In this document: one piece after another, positions 54,974-62,898 of the stretch
Numbering within the stretch: position 1 is the first letter of the stretch
Layout of the letters: every line of letters starts with the position of its first letter
Assembly (NCBI GenBank): GCA_045126515.1
Contig: JBGVOM010000048.1
Span: 1-64,000, forward strand
Direction of reading: 5' to 3'
DNA length: 64,000 nucleotides
From: RUG11237 sp045126515
Lineage (GTDB): Bacteria > Bacillota > Clostridia > Lachnospirales > Lachnospiraceae
The notes under the pieces: generated by a model
What the model was told of the DNA's origin: nothing
The model's input: only the letters and a program-made list of their open reading frames with translations
Database searches by the model: none
Program-made: the position numbers and the translations under genes

Positions 54974-55039
54974 TTCATTCTCTCCTCGTATTATATAGTA
55001 GTAGTTTTTAGAGACCCTCTCCAAGGTCTTTATAACTAT

Positions 55040-55276
55040 TAAGTCATAGTCTTTTCTTTACCTCTTCTGCAGGTTCGACTATGATATATAAGATGCTGTG
55101 GATTGGTTCTTTTCTCCTACCACTTGATGGTTTAGTAAAGGCTCCAACCACAGTCTCTTTGTTCATTTGTTAATCAGTTAGATACCGCATGACGGTTTAT
55201 TTAGAACGAGGTTACAATCGCAAGGAGCACTTGTGGTTCTAAAACAGTATCAAATACATTTCAAAGGAGATTTATT
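55040..55276 (+). ncRNA. Candidate bridge RNA of the IS110 element
   Basis: The 5' non-coding end, about 235 bp, is where IS110-group elements encode the bridge RNA that pairs with donor and target DNA. A stem CTGTGGATTGG (55096-55106) with CCAACCACAG (55144-55153) encloses a large loop, as expected for a guide loop. The exact RNA ends and guides were not derived. Confidence 0.45.
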
Positions 55277-56452
55277 ATGATTTACGTAGGAATTGATGTT
55301 GCTAAGGATAAGCATGATTGCTTTATCACAAACTCTGATGGAGAAGTGTTATTCAAAGCATTTACCATCGCTAACAACTTAGATGGGTTCAATGAACTTT
55401 ATCAAAAGATTGAATCCGTTATGGAAGATGCAACAAAAGTAAAAGTAGGACTGGAAGCCACAGGACACTACAGTTACAATCTTTTAGGATATCTCATTGA
55501 TAAAGGTTTGCCCGCCTATGTTATCAATCCGTTACATACAAATCTGTACAGAAAAAGTCTAAGCCTTAGACAGACGAAAACGGATAAAGTAGATGCCCGC
55601 ACGATTGCTTCCATGCTAATGTCTGATGTGAACTTAAAGTCCTACTCAGACACATCTTATCACAACGAAGAGCTAAAGTCATTAACTCGTTATCGTTTTG
55701 ATAAAGTACAAGAACGTGCCAAGCTGAAAACTTCCGTTTCTAGACTTGTCTGTATCTTATTTCCTGAATTAGAAAAGCTGGTACCGACACTCCATATGGC
55801 ATCTGTTTATGCATTGCTTTCTGAATTTCCTGGTGCTAAACAAGTAGCTAACACTCATCTTACCAGACTTACCAATCTTCTTTCAGAAGCTTCTAAAGGT
55901 CGATACGGTAAAGATACTGCCATTACATTTAGAGAAGCTGCAAGAGTTTCTATCGGCTCAAATATGCCGGCCAAATCACTTGAGCTAAAACACACCATCA
56001 AGTTGATTCAGGAACTTGATTCAGAGATAGATGAGATTGAAAACGAAATCAAAATCATTATGGATGAAATCAACTCTCCAATCTTAAGCATTCCTGGGAT
56101 AAACTATCGTATGGGCGCTATGATTATTGCCGAAATTGGTGATTTCAGTCGTTTTGATTCTCCTGATAAAATCTTGGCATATGCTGGTCTCTCGCCGTCA
56201 ACATATCAATCCGGACAACTGGATGGTGCATACTCACATATGGAAAAACGTGGTTCCCGTTATCTGCGATACGCTTTGTTCAACGCAGCTAAATACGTCT
56301 GTCATTGGGATCCAACCTTTGCAGCCTATCTCGCCAAGAAACGAGCAGAAGGCAAACATTATAATGTTGCCATTTCACATGCTGTCAAAAAACTGGTACG
56401 AGTCATTTATCATTTAGAAAAATCAAACCAGCAATATATCAAAGCAGCTTAA
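55277..56452 (+). CDS. IS110-family transposase
   Basis: A 391-aa recombinase with an N-terminal RuvC-like DEDD domain: Asp7 in YVGIDVAKDKH, Glu in VGLEATGHY, and two Asp in KTDKVDARTIA. A C-terminal Tnp_20 domain has SIPGINYRMGAMIIAEIGDF and the AGLSPSTYQSG block with the catalytic Ser. It looks intact. AAAGGAG precedes the ATG. A terminator-like hairpin (GAGCA/TGCTC then TTTTT) follows near 56480-56505. Confidence 0.95.
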   Translation: MIYVGIDVAKDKHDCFITNSDGEVLFKAFTIANNLDGFNELYQKIESVMEDATKVKVGLEATGHYSYNLLGYLIDKGLPAYVINPLHTNLYRKSLSLRQTKTDKVDARTIASMLMSDVNLKSYSDTSYHNEELKSLTRYRFDKVQERAKLKTSVSRLVCILFPELEKLVPTLHMASVYALLSEFPGAKQVANTHLTRLTNLLSEASKGRYGKDTAITFREAARVSIGSNMPAKSLELKHTIKLIQELDSEIDEIENEIKIIMDEINSPILSIPGINYRMGAMIIAEIGDFSRFDSPDKILAYAGLSPSTYQSGQLDGAYSHMEKRGSRYLRYALFNAAKYVCHWDPTFAAYLAKKRAEGKHYNVAISHAVKKLVRVIYHLEKSNQQYIKAA

Positions 56453-56479
56453 ATCTCACTAATTCAATACTCCTTTTTG

Positions 56480-56505
56480 AGCACCTATCACGATGCTCTT
56501 TTTGT
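56480..56505 (+). terminator. Terminator after the transposase gene
   Basis: GAGCA and TGCTC pair around CCTATCACGA, followed by TTTTTG on the plus strand. Confidence 0.6.
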
Positions 56506-56624
56506 CATGCAGTTTTCAATGTTCAAAGAACTCCAACTGAGTTCAAAATATATCTAAAATACATTTCTGTACTTTATTCAAAAAATATCATTTTAGGGCT
56601 TGACTTTTAATAGTTAGTCTTCAC

Positions 56625-57641
56625 TTACTGCAAGGCTTCTTTCAATACTTCTAAATTTTCCTCCATAGCAGAAAGATAAGTCATGCCCTCTGCTATCTCT
56701 TCTTCTGATATGGCCTGAAGGGAATTCATTTCTTTTATTTCCACTTCACCGGCTGCATTTTTCTGAATGGATTCCGCTATCTTCTTATCTGAACCGTCAA
56801 TGGTTAAAATACATGGAAGCTTATATTCATCCACTTTTCCTGCCAGAAATACAATGGTTTCAAAACTTGCTTCTGTTTCTGCAGAGCAACCAGGAAAGGC
56901 CGCATAATAAGTAATTCCATAATCCTTTGCTAAATACCGGAATGGAAAACGGTCACCAAAAAGAAATATTTTTTCCTGTGCTTCCTGCACCACTGTTTCA
57001 TAAGAAGCATCCAGACTCTTTAGCTGTTCTAAATAAGCATCTCTATTTGCCTCATATACTGCGCTTTGTTCTGCATCTGCTTCCATCACTGCCTCTGCAA
57101 TTTCATTTATCATTTTCTCCGCATTTTTCAGTGACAGCCACACATGTTCATCATACTCGATTTCTTCTTCCTCATGAGCTTCTTCTCCACTGTCCTCTGC
57201 TCCATGTTCATGTTCATCTTCTTCCTCCATGCCTTCTACGATTTCTTCTTCTACAACATCTTCCTCTAAAGTCTTCATCATAGAAATCATCTGTGGCTTT
57301 TTAGAACTGTCAGCCACCGCCTCCTCAATCCATTTTTCTGAAATCCCACCATTGTAAATCAGTAAATCGCAGTCATCAATTTCTACCATATCCTCTACAG
57401 ATGGCTGATAATTATGGATATCCACACCATTATCTACAATCAAAGTAAGCTGTATCTTATCATTTTCCTCACCAACAATCTGTCTTGTCCAATCATACTC
57501 TGGAAATGAAGCACATACAATCTTTATTTTATCATTTTCACCGCTTTGCCCTGCCTGTTTTTCTGCTCCACAACCACAGAAAAGCGCTGAAGCCATTACT
57601 GTCATGAATAAACCTGTCACTATCTTTTTTCCTATTCTCAT
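56625..57641 (-). CDS. Zinc/manganese-type ABC substrate-binding lipoprotein (ZnuA-like)
   Basis: A 338-aa binding protein of the ZnuA/AdcA cluster. The N-terminal signal ends in a cysteine-rich LFCGCGAE lipobox-like site. The body has IVCASFPEYDWTRQIVG and DIHNYQPSVED, with His ligands, plus an acidic His-bearing loop (EEEDEHEHGAEDSGEEAHEE) typical of zinc proteins. ATG at 57641 follows GGAGG. Fur-family boxes flank the promoter. No ABC ATPase or permease adjoins, so it may be an orphan binding protein or use components elsewhere. Confidence 0.88.
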   Translation of the reverse strand: MRIGKKIVTGLFMTVMASALFCGCGAEKQAGQSGENDKIKIVCASFPEYDWTRQIVGEENDKIQLTLIVDNGVDIHNYQPSVEDMVEIDDCDLLIYNGGISEKWIEEAVADSSKKPQMISMMKTLEEDVVEEEIVEGMEEEDEHEHGAEDSGEEAHEEEEIEYDEHVWLSLKNAEKMINEIAEAVMEADAEQSAVYEANRDAYLEQLKSLDASYETVVQEAQEKIFLFGDRFPFRYLAKDYGITYYAAFPGCSAETEASFETIVFLAGKVDEYKLPCILTIDGSDKKIAESIQKNAAGEVEIKEMNSLQAISEEEIAEGMTYLSAMEENLEVLKEALQ

Positions 57642-57682
57642 CACTCGAAATCCTCCGCTATTGAGTTCTATTTTTGCAAATC

Positions 57683-57752
57683 TGCAAATCATTTGCATTT
57701 TTATTATATATGCTTTCCTGTAAATGTCAAGGGGATTTGCAAATAAGTTGCA
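57683..57752 (-). promoter_or_regulatory. Promoter with two Fur-family (Zur-like) boxes
   Basis: TTGACA (57725-57730), 16 bp, TATAAT (57703-57708) on the minus strand. A perfect 7-1-7 inverted repeat TGCAAATCATTTGCA (57683-57697) lies just downstream of the -10 box, and a second, one base less perfect, TGCAAATAAGTTGCA (57738-57752) lies upstream of the -35 box. The layout suits a Fur/Zur-type repressor. Confidence 0.75.
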
Positions 57753-57798
57753 TTTTTAGTGACGGTTCAGACTTAGTGGTTTTCAGGACGCTCATTGC

Positions 57799-57830
57799 AA
57801 AAAGAAGCTCTCCCTTTTCGGAAAGCTCCT
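57799..57830 (-). terminator. Terminator after the tautomerase gene
   Basis: GGAGCTTTCC and GGGAGAGCTTC pair around GAAAA and are followed by TTTTT on the minus strand. Confidence 0.8.
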
Positions 57831-57837
57831 TACATTA

Positions 57838-58179
57838 TTAGAAATTACTTCCGTTCCATCCCCAGTCATTTACCCCATGATAGGTAACATAGACTGCATT
57901 TCCCGGAATCCCCAGTTCTTTTTCATATAAATCGCAAATTACTGAGGTCATTTTATTATAAGCATCCGAAGATGCATTTCCAAACAGGCTCACTGACACA
58001 TAGGCGCCCTTATCTAACTTCTTTCCGCCCATATATAAATCATAATTATCTTCAAAGCCTACCATCAGAAAACTTTCCGGCTTATTTAAAACAGAGACTG
58101 CCTTCCCAAGCTCTGACTTTAATACCTCTCTTTTTTCCGGTGCCACCGGTACTGTGATTTTTGAATCAATAAATGGCAT
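57838..58179 (-). CDS. MIF-like tautomerase family protein
   Basis: A 113-aa protein of the macrophage-migration-inhibitory-factor-like tautomerase family, with the N-terminal Pro2 (MPFIDSKITVPV) that acts as catalytic base after Met removal. It ends GVNDWGWNGSNF as in bacterial MIF-related proteins. The natural substrate is unknown. It is 16 bp after the Fur-family gene and followed by a terminator. Confidence 0.82.
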   Translation of the reverse strand: MPFIDSKITVPVAPEKREVLKSELGKAVSVLNKPESFLMVGFEDNYDLYMGGKKLDKGAYVSVSLFGNASSDAYNKMTSVICDLYEKELGIPGNAVYVTYHGVNDWGWNGSNF

Positions 58180-58195
58180 ACATTATACTCCCTTC

Positions 58196-58606
58196 TTACT
58201 TTTTACATTCTTCGCAGATGCCGTATAGGATGGAATTCTCACACAGCAGGGAAATTCCGTGGTCTTTTAAAATGTGTTCTTCTATGGTATCCATAAAGCT
58301 ACACTCTAAATGAACCACTTTTCCACATTTTACGCACTGGATATGCAGATGTTTATGACAATTGTGTTCCGGTTCGATATAGCGGTAAGTAGATTTGTCA
58401 CCTTTGTCAGACACAAATTTCATTACCTGCCCCTGAGCAACTAAAGCATCTAGATTCCGATAAATGGTAGACACATTTACCGGATTGCCCTGCTGTTCCA
58501 TAAATGTCTGGATTTCCGAAACAGATACCGTCCGCTCCTTTGTTTCCTCTAAATAACTTAAAATCAATTGTCTTCCCTTGGTCTTATATCCTTCACTGCG
58601 TGCCAT
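58196..58606 (-). CDS. Fur-family transcriptional regulator
   Basis: A 136-aa Fur/Zur/PerR-family repressor. The winged helix includes VNVSTIYRNLDALVAQGQV, followed by the metal-binding EPEHNCHKHLHIQCVKCGKVVHL and a C-terminal CEECKK, giving the two CxxC structural zinc sites. The metal type is not certain, but the nearby znuA-like gene with Fur-family boxes suggests zinc. ATG at 58606 follows AGGAGG. It lies 60 bp after clpB. Confidence 0.88.
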   Translation of the reverse strand: MARSEGYKTKGRQLILSYLEETKERTVSVSEIQTFMEQQGNPVNVSTIYRNLDALVAQGQVMKFVSDKGDKSTYRYIEPEHNCHKHLHIQCVKCGKVVHLECSFMDTIEEHILKDHGISLLCENSILYGICEECKK

Positions 58607-58666
58607 GTGAGTTTTCCTCCTAACTATCACTGCTTTTATTATAAGCAATCACAGCCGTCTTTTCAA

Positions 58667-61255
58667 CTAATTCTTTTTCACATCTGCAGTTAGAACGCCA
58701 TCTTTTACATCCATATAAATGGTATCTCCTGCACTTAGATTTCCACCAAGAATACATTTTGCTGCCAATGTTTCCACACTCTTTTGCAGGAAACGCTTCA
58801 ATGGTCTTGCTCCATACACAGGATCGTAACCGCCGTCTATTACATACTGTTCTGCTGCCGGAGATAATTCTATACTGATTTCCTTGTCTGCCAGGCGCTT
58901 ATTTACATCCTCCAACAGAAGTTTAATAATACCGCCAATATTGTTTTTCGTCAGTGGCTTAAACATAATTGTTTCATCCAGACGATTTAAAAATTCCGGT
59001 CTGAAATGGGCACGTAACTCTTCCATTACCGCATTTTCTGCTGAGGCATTTATGGTGCCGTCTTCCTCAATTCCGTCTAAGATATACTGCGAGCCAATGT
59101 TGGAAGTCATAATTAATATTGTATTCTTGAAATCTACCGTTCTTCCCTGAGAATCGGTAATTCTTCCGTCATCTAATACTTGTAACAGCACATTAAATAC
59201 ATCCGGATGTGCCTTTTCCACTTCATCAAAAAGTACTACGGAATATGGTTTTCTACGAACTGCCTCTGTCAGCTGACCACCTTCTTCATATCCTACATAT
59301 CCTGGAGGCGCTCCAATTAAACGAGAAACGGAATATTTTTCCATGTACTCACTCATATCAATTCGTACCATATTATTTTCATCATCAAACAGGCTGGCTG
59401 CCAGTGATTTTGCAAGCTCTGTCTTACCTACACCGGTAGGTCCTAAAAACAGGAAAGAACCGATTGGCTTGCTAGGGTCTTTGATACCCGCTTTGGAACG
59501 GATAATGGCTTCTGTCACTTTTGTAACACCTTCATCTTGACCGATTACACGTTTGTGAAGTTCTTCATCTAAATGTAATGTTTTGCTCTTTTCACTTTCA
59601 TTAAGCTTTGCCACAGGAATTCCTGTCCACCTTGAAATAATTTTTGCAATTTCTTCATCACTGACAGACTCATGAACTAAGCGCAGGTCTTTTTCTTTGA
59701 TGTTCTTTTCTTCTATCTCTAACTGAGCCTTTAACTTTGGCAATTCTCCGTACATCAATTCACCTACACGCTCATTGTCACCCTTAATAGAGCATACTTC
59801 AATTTCACGGTTGATTTCATCGATGCGCTCACGGATTTTACTTGCCTTTTCCAGAGCAGATTTTTCGTTATCCCACTGGGCTTTCTTTCCTGCAAAATCT
59901 TCTCTTAACTCTGCTAACTCTAAATGTAACTCCTCTAAACGCTCTTTGCTTAAGTTATCTTTTTCTTTCTTAAGTGCTGTTTCCTCGATTTCTAACTGCA
60001 TAATCTTACGATTCTGCTCATCTAATTCAGCAGGCATGGAATCTAACTCTGTTTTCACCAAAGCACAGGCTTCATCCACCAAATCAATTGCCTTGTCCGG
60101 CAGGAAACGGTCTGATATATAACGGTTAGAAAGGGTTGCTGCTGAAACAAGTGCATTATCCGTGATTTTTACTCCATGGAATACTTCATATCTCTCTTTC
60201 AATCCACGCAGGATGGAAATGGTATCCTCCACCGTTGGCTCGTCCACCATAACCGGCTGGAAACGACGCTCTAACGCCGGGTCTTTTTCAATATATTGTC
60301 TGTATTCGTCTAACGTAGTAGCACCGATACAATGCAACTCTCCTCTGGCAAGCATTGGTTTTAACATATTGCCTGCATCCAATGCACCATTTGTCTTCCC
60401 TGCACCTACAATGGTATGAAGTTCATCGATAAACAGAATGATTTCTCCATCGCTTTTCTTTACTTCATCTAAGACTGCCTTTAAACGTTCCTCAAATTCG
60501 CCCTGATATTTTGCGCCTGCAATCAAAGCGCCCATGTCCAGTGAAAATATCTTTTTATCCTTTAATCCTTCCGGCACGTCACCATGGACAATTCGCTGTG
60601 CAATACCCTCTGCCACGGCAGTTTTACCAACTCCCGGTTCACCGATTAAAACAGGATTGTTTTTTGTTTTTCTGGAAAGAATACGGATGACATTTCGAAT
60701 TTCCGTATCCCTTCCGATTACCGGATCCATCTGCTGCTTTCTTGCACGCTCAACCAAATCCTGACCGTATTTATTTAAAGTATCATAGGTTGCTTCCGGA
60801 TTGTCGCTTACCACCCTCTGATTTCCTCTGACAGTAGACAATGCCTGCAGGAATCGTTCTCTTGTAATTCCATACTCCTTAAAAATTTCCTTTATTTCGG
60901 TGTTTGGATATTTTAACATGGAGAGAAATAAGTGTTCCACAGAAACATACTCATCTCCCATTTGTTTTGCCTCATCTTCGGCGCTGATGAGAACCTGATT
61001 CAATTTCTGTCCCACATACAGCTTACCACCGGACACTTTCACTCTTTTCTGCAAAGCCTGCTCTACCCGATTAGTAAAATGTGCCCTGTCAATCTCCATC
61101 TTTTCAATCAGCTTTGCAATCAAGCTGTCATCCATGGTTACAAGGCTGTACAATAAATGCTCCTGCTCAAGCTCCTGATTTCCATATTCATATGCCAGCT
61201 TTTCGCAATTGTTTACTGCCTCAAGGGACTTTTGTGTAAATTTGTTAATGTTCAT
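58667..61255 (-). CDS. clpB: ATP-dependent disaggregase ClpB
   Basis: An 862-aa Hsp100 chaperone. It has an N-terminal Clp repeat domain (MNINKFTQKSLEAVNNCEK), first AAA domain (GEPGVGKTAVAEG), a coiled-coil middle domain (about residues 390-530) and second AAA domain (GPTGVGKTELAK). It works with DnaK to dissolve aggregates. ATG at 61255 follows AGGAGGTATAGC; the longer frame runs back through the leader. Transcription is under a CIRCE element overlapping the -35 box. Confidence 0.97.
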   Translation of the reverse strand: MNINKFTQKSLEAVNNCEKLAYEYGNQELEQEHLLYSLVTMDDSLIAKLIEKMEIDRAHFTNRVEQALQKRVKVSGGKLYVGQKLNQVLISAEDEAKQMGDEYVSVEHLFLSMLKYPNTEIKEIFKEYGITRERFLQALSTVRGNQRVVSDNPEATYDTLNKYGQDLVERARKQQMDPVIGRDTEIRNVIRILSRKTKNNPVLIGEPGVGKTAVAEGIAQRIVHGDVPEGLKDKKIFSLDMGALIAGAKYQGEFEERLKAVLDEVKKSDGEIILFIDELHTIVGAGKTNGALDAGNMLKPMLARGELHCIGATTLDEYRQYIEKDPALERRFQPVMVDEPTVEDTISILRGLKERYEVFHGVKITDNALVSAATLSNRYISDRFLPDKAIDLVDEACALVKTELDSMPAELDEQNRKIMQLEIEETALKKEKDNLSKERLEELHLELAELREDFAGKKAQWDNEKSALEKASKIRERIDEINREIEVCSIKGDNERVGELMYGELPKLKAQLEIEEKNIKEKDLRLVHESVSDEEIAKIISRWTGIPVAKLNESEKSKTLHLDEELHKRVIGQDEGVTKVTEAIIRSKAGIKDPSKPIGSFLFLGPTGVGKTELAKSLAASLFDDENNMVRIDMSEYMEKYSVSRLIGAPPGYVGYEEGGQLTEAVRRKPYSVVLFDEVEKAHPDVFNVLLQVLDDGRITDSQGRTVDFKNTILIMTSNIGSQYILDGIEEDGTINASAENAVMEELRAHFRPEFLNRLDETIMFKPLTKNNIGGIIKLLLEDVNKRLADKEISIELSPAAEQYVIDGGYDPVYGARPLKRFLQKSVETLAAKCILGGNLSAGDTIYMDVKDGVLTADVKKN

Positions 61256-61326
61256 TGCTATACCTCCTGACATGATTCTAACGTATTTTGCTACGTTCCA
61301 GTGTGTTTTATTCGTTTCTAAATGCA

Positions 61327-61369
61327 ACTATATCACTAGTTGTTAGCACTGTCAAGAGGTGAGTGCTAA
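61327..61369 (-). promoter_or_regulatory. clpB promoter with CIRCE operator (HrcA)
   Basis: The inverted repeat TTAGCACT(G)-N9-GAGTGCTAA at 61343-61369 matches the CIRCE consensus with one mismatch. Its spacer contains the -35 box TTGACA (61350-61355), and TATAGT (61327-61332) follows at 17 bp, so HrcA binding would block the promoter directly. Confidence 0.92.
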
Positions 61370-61415
61370 AATTTTCTGAAAATTTTACATTTTCTCGCTT
61401 TTAGCTTGGCATGCC

Positions 61416-61486
61416 CCCCGAATAGCAGCAGAAGCTTCCTGAGCAGGATTATTAACAGCTCAGGAAGCTTCTGGTGTTATTCGGGG
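61416..61486. repeat. Palindrome with 29-bp arms
   Basis: Arms 61416-61444 and 61458-61486 match with two mismatches around a 13-base loop. It sits between the Fn3-protein stop codon and the clpB promoter. It may end the Fn3 transcript, though no T-run follows, or be a small hairpin element. Confidence 0.7.
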
Positions 61487-61517
61487 CTGTGTATGACAAC
61501 CTCTGGGATATGTTTAC

Positions 61518-62861
61518 CTATTTTTTAATATTTACACTTTTTGTCTGACTCCATTGGGAATAATAAGTCTTACCTGAAATAACGCAATAAGTACGAATCT
61601 GCACATTATAAGTGGAACCTTTCTTTAGATTTTTAATAGTCTTACTCAAATTCTTATTTCCTTTTACTTTTACGTTCTTCCGTGAACCGGAATTCTTTTT
61701 GTAACGAATCATATAGCCTGTAATATTTTCACTTTTCTTTGCGGTGATTTTCATTCCCTTAGAAACTGAATTTTTGACCTTTACATTCGTCGGTTTTTTC
61801 ATCTGACAGGATACACTCTTTGTTTCACTCCAAACAGAATAATAGTTCTTACCAGAAACTGTACAGTAAGTACGAACCTGCACACTATAAGAACCCGGGG
61901 CTATTTCTGTAAGGCTTCGGCTCAAATTCTTATTTCCTTTTACCGCAACTGTTTTCCATGAACCAGAGCCTCTTTTATAACGAATGTCATAGCCTGAGAT
62001 TTCTCCGTTCTTCTCTGCGGTAACTTTCAATGATGTAGCAGATAAACTTTTAACTGTTACGTTTTTTGGTGGAGCCACCTCAAAACTTGCCGTAAAATAA
62101 TAGTTTCCAGTTTTTGCACCTATCCCTGCCACACTTAGCTGATTAAAGCAAAGATAATAAGTCCCCTTATCTAATGTATAAGAATAATTTAATGTTCCTT
62201 TTTCATAAATCTTTTCTACTATAGCTATATCCTGTAAATTCCGAATGCTAAATTTAATTCTTCCGGTATCATTTACAAAAGAAAAATTTACCGTTCCTTT
62301 CGTCGGCATCACTAATTTATAATAATCAATGTTATCATTAACTGCAAACTGTCCTGTAATCTTTTCAAAAAATGGAATGGCTTGCTGTGATGCTACATCA
62401 ATATATAAATCGTTACTATATGTGTATGTTTCATTTGCAGAAGCAAACGCAAAAGATAATGTATAATCAGCACCAGCCGTCCAAGAAACTGAGGTATCAA
62501 ACTCATATGTTCCTGCTGCCAAATCGATAACATATCGATTGCTTCCAGAAGCAGATTCACTGGTACTATGATATTTACTACTATCCAAAAGGTTGTAGTC
62601 AGAATCCAACAAACTCCAATTAACACGTCCATTTAGAACATTTAAATTAATAGTAACACGTCCTGCGGATGGACACGTAAAATAATACTTATTAATCTGC
62701 CCTTCCACAGTAATCCCCGAATATTCCTGCCCAAAGGAAATTGTTGTACTGGAATCAGCCTTCACCTCCATACACTGACAGATTGCGTATGTGAACATAA
62801 ATGCAAACAAAAACGCAAACATCCATTTAAAATTGTGTTTTGTGAATATTTTTTTCTTCAT
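61518..62861 (-). CDS. Secreted protein with pre-peptidase-like and two Fn3 domains
   Basis: A 447-aa exported protein. The signal segment is WMFAFLFAFMFTYAICQCM (about residues 14-32). Two bacterial pre-peptidase C-terminal-like (PPC) beta domains follow (about 40-145 and 150-255, e.g. GQINKYYFTCPSAGRVTIN and NIDYYKLVMPTKGTVNFSF), then two Fn3 repeats (about 260-350 and 355-447), each ending YYS.WS.TKSV. No enzyme domain is seen, so it is probably a binding or surface protein. ATG at 62861 follows GGGGAAGG. Confidence 0.8.
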   Translation of the reverse strand: MKKKIFTKHNFKWMFAFLFAFMFTYAICQCMEVKADSSTTISFGQEYSGITVEGQINKYYFTCPSAGRVTINLNVLNGRVNWSLLDSDYNLLDSSKYHSTSESASGSNRYVIDLAAGTYEFDTSVSWTAGADYTLSFAFASANETYTYSNDLYIDVASQQAIPFFEKITGQFAVNDNIDYYKLVMPTKGTVNFSFVNDTGRIKFSIRNLQDIAIVEKIYEKGTLNYSYTLDKGTYYLCFNQLSVAGIGAKTGNYYFTASFEVAPPKNVTVKSLSATSLKVTAEKNGEISGYDIRYKRGSGSWKTVAVKGNKNLSRSLTEIAPGSYSVQVRTYCTVSGKNYYSVWSETKSVSCQMKKPTNVKVKNSVSKGMKITAKKSENITGYMIRYKKNSGSRKNVKVKGNKNLSKTIKNLKKGSTYNVQIRTYCVISGKTYYSQWSQTKSVNIKK

Positions 62862-62898
62862 TTTCCTTCCCCTTTCATTATAATTACATAGCAAAACT

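Larger units (their letters stand above)
55030..56612 (+). mobile_element. IS110-family insertion sequence
   Basis: An element of about 1.58 kb defined by an IS110-family transposase with non-coding ends. Approximate ends are suggested by related inverted sequences, TAACTATTAAGTCA near 55043 and TGACTTTTAATAGTTA near 56600. Ends are estimates, since the family has no long terminal repeats. It lies between the znuA-like stop codon and glnA. Confidence 0.75.

Noticed and set aside
54974..55030. ANTAR target (paired hexaloop hairpins) in the glnA leader
   Set aside because: Only about 55 bp remain before the IS110 element and no pair of hexaloop hairpins could be recognised there.
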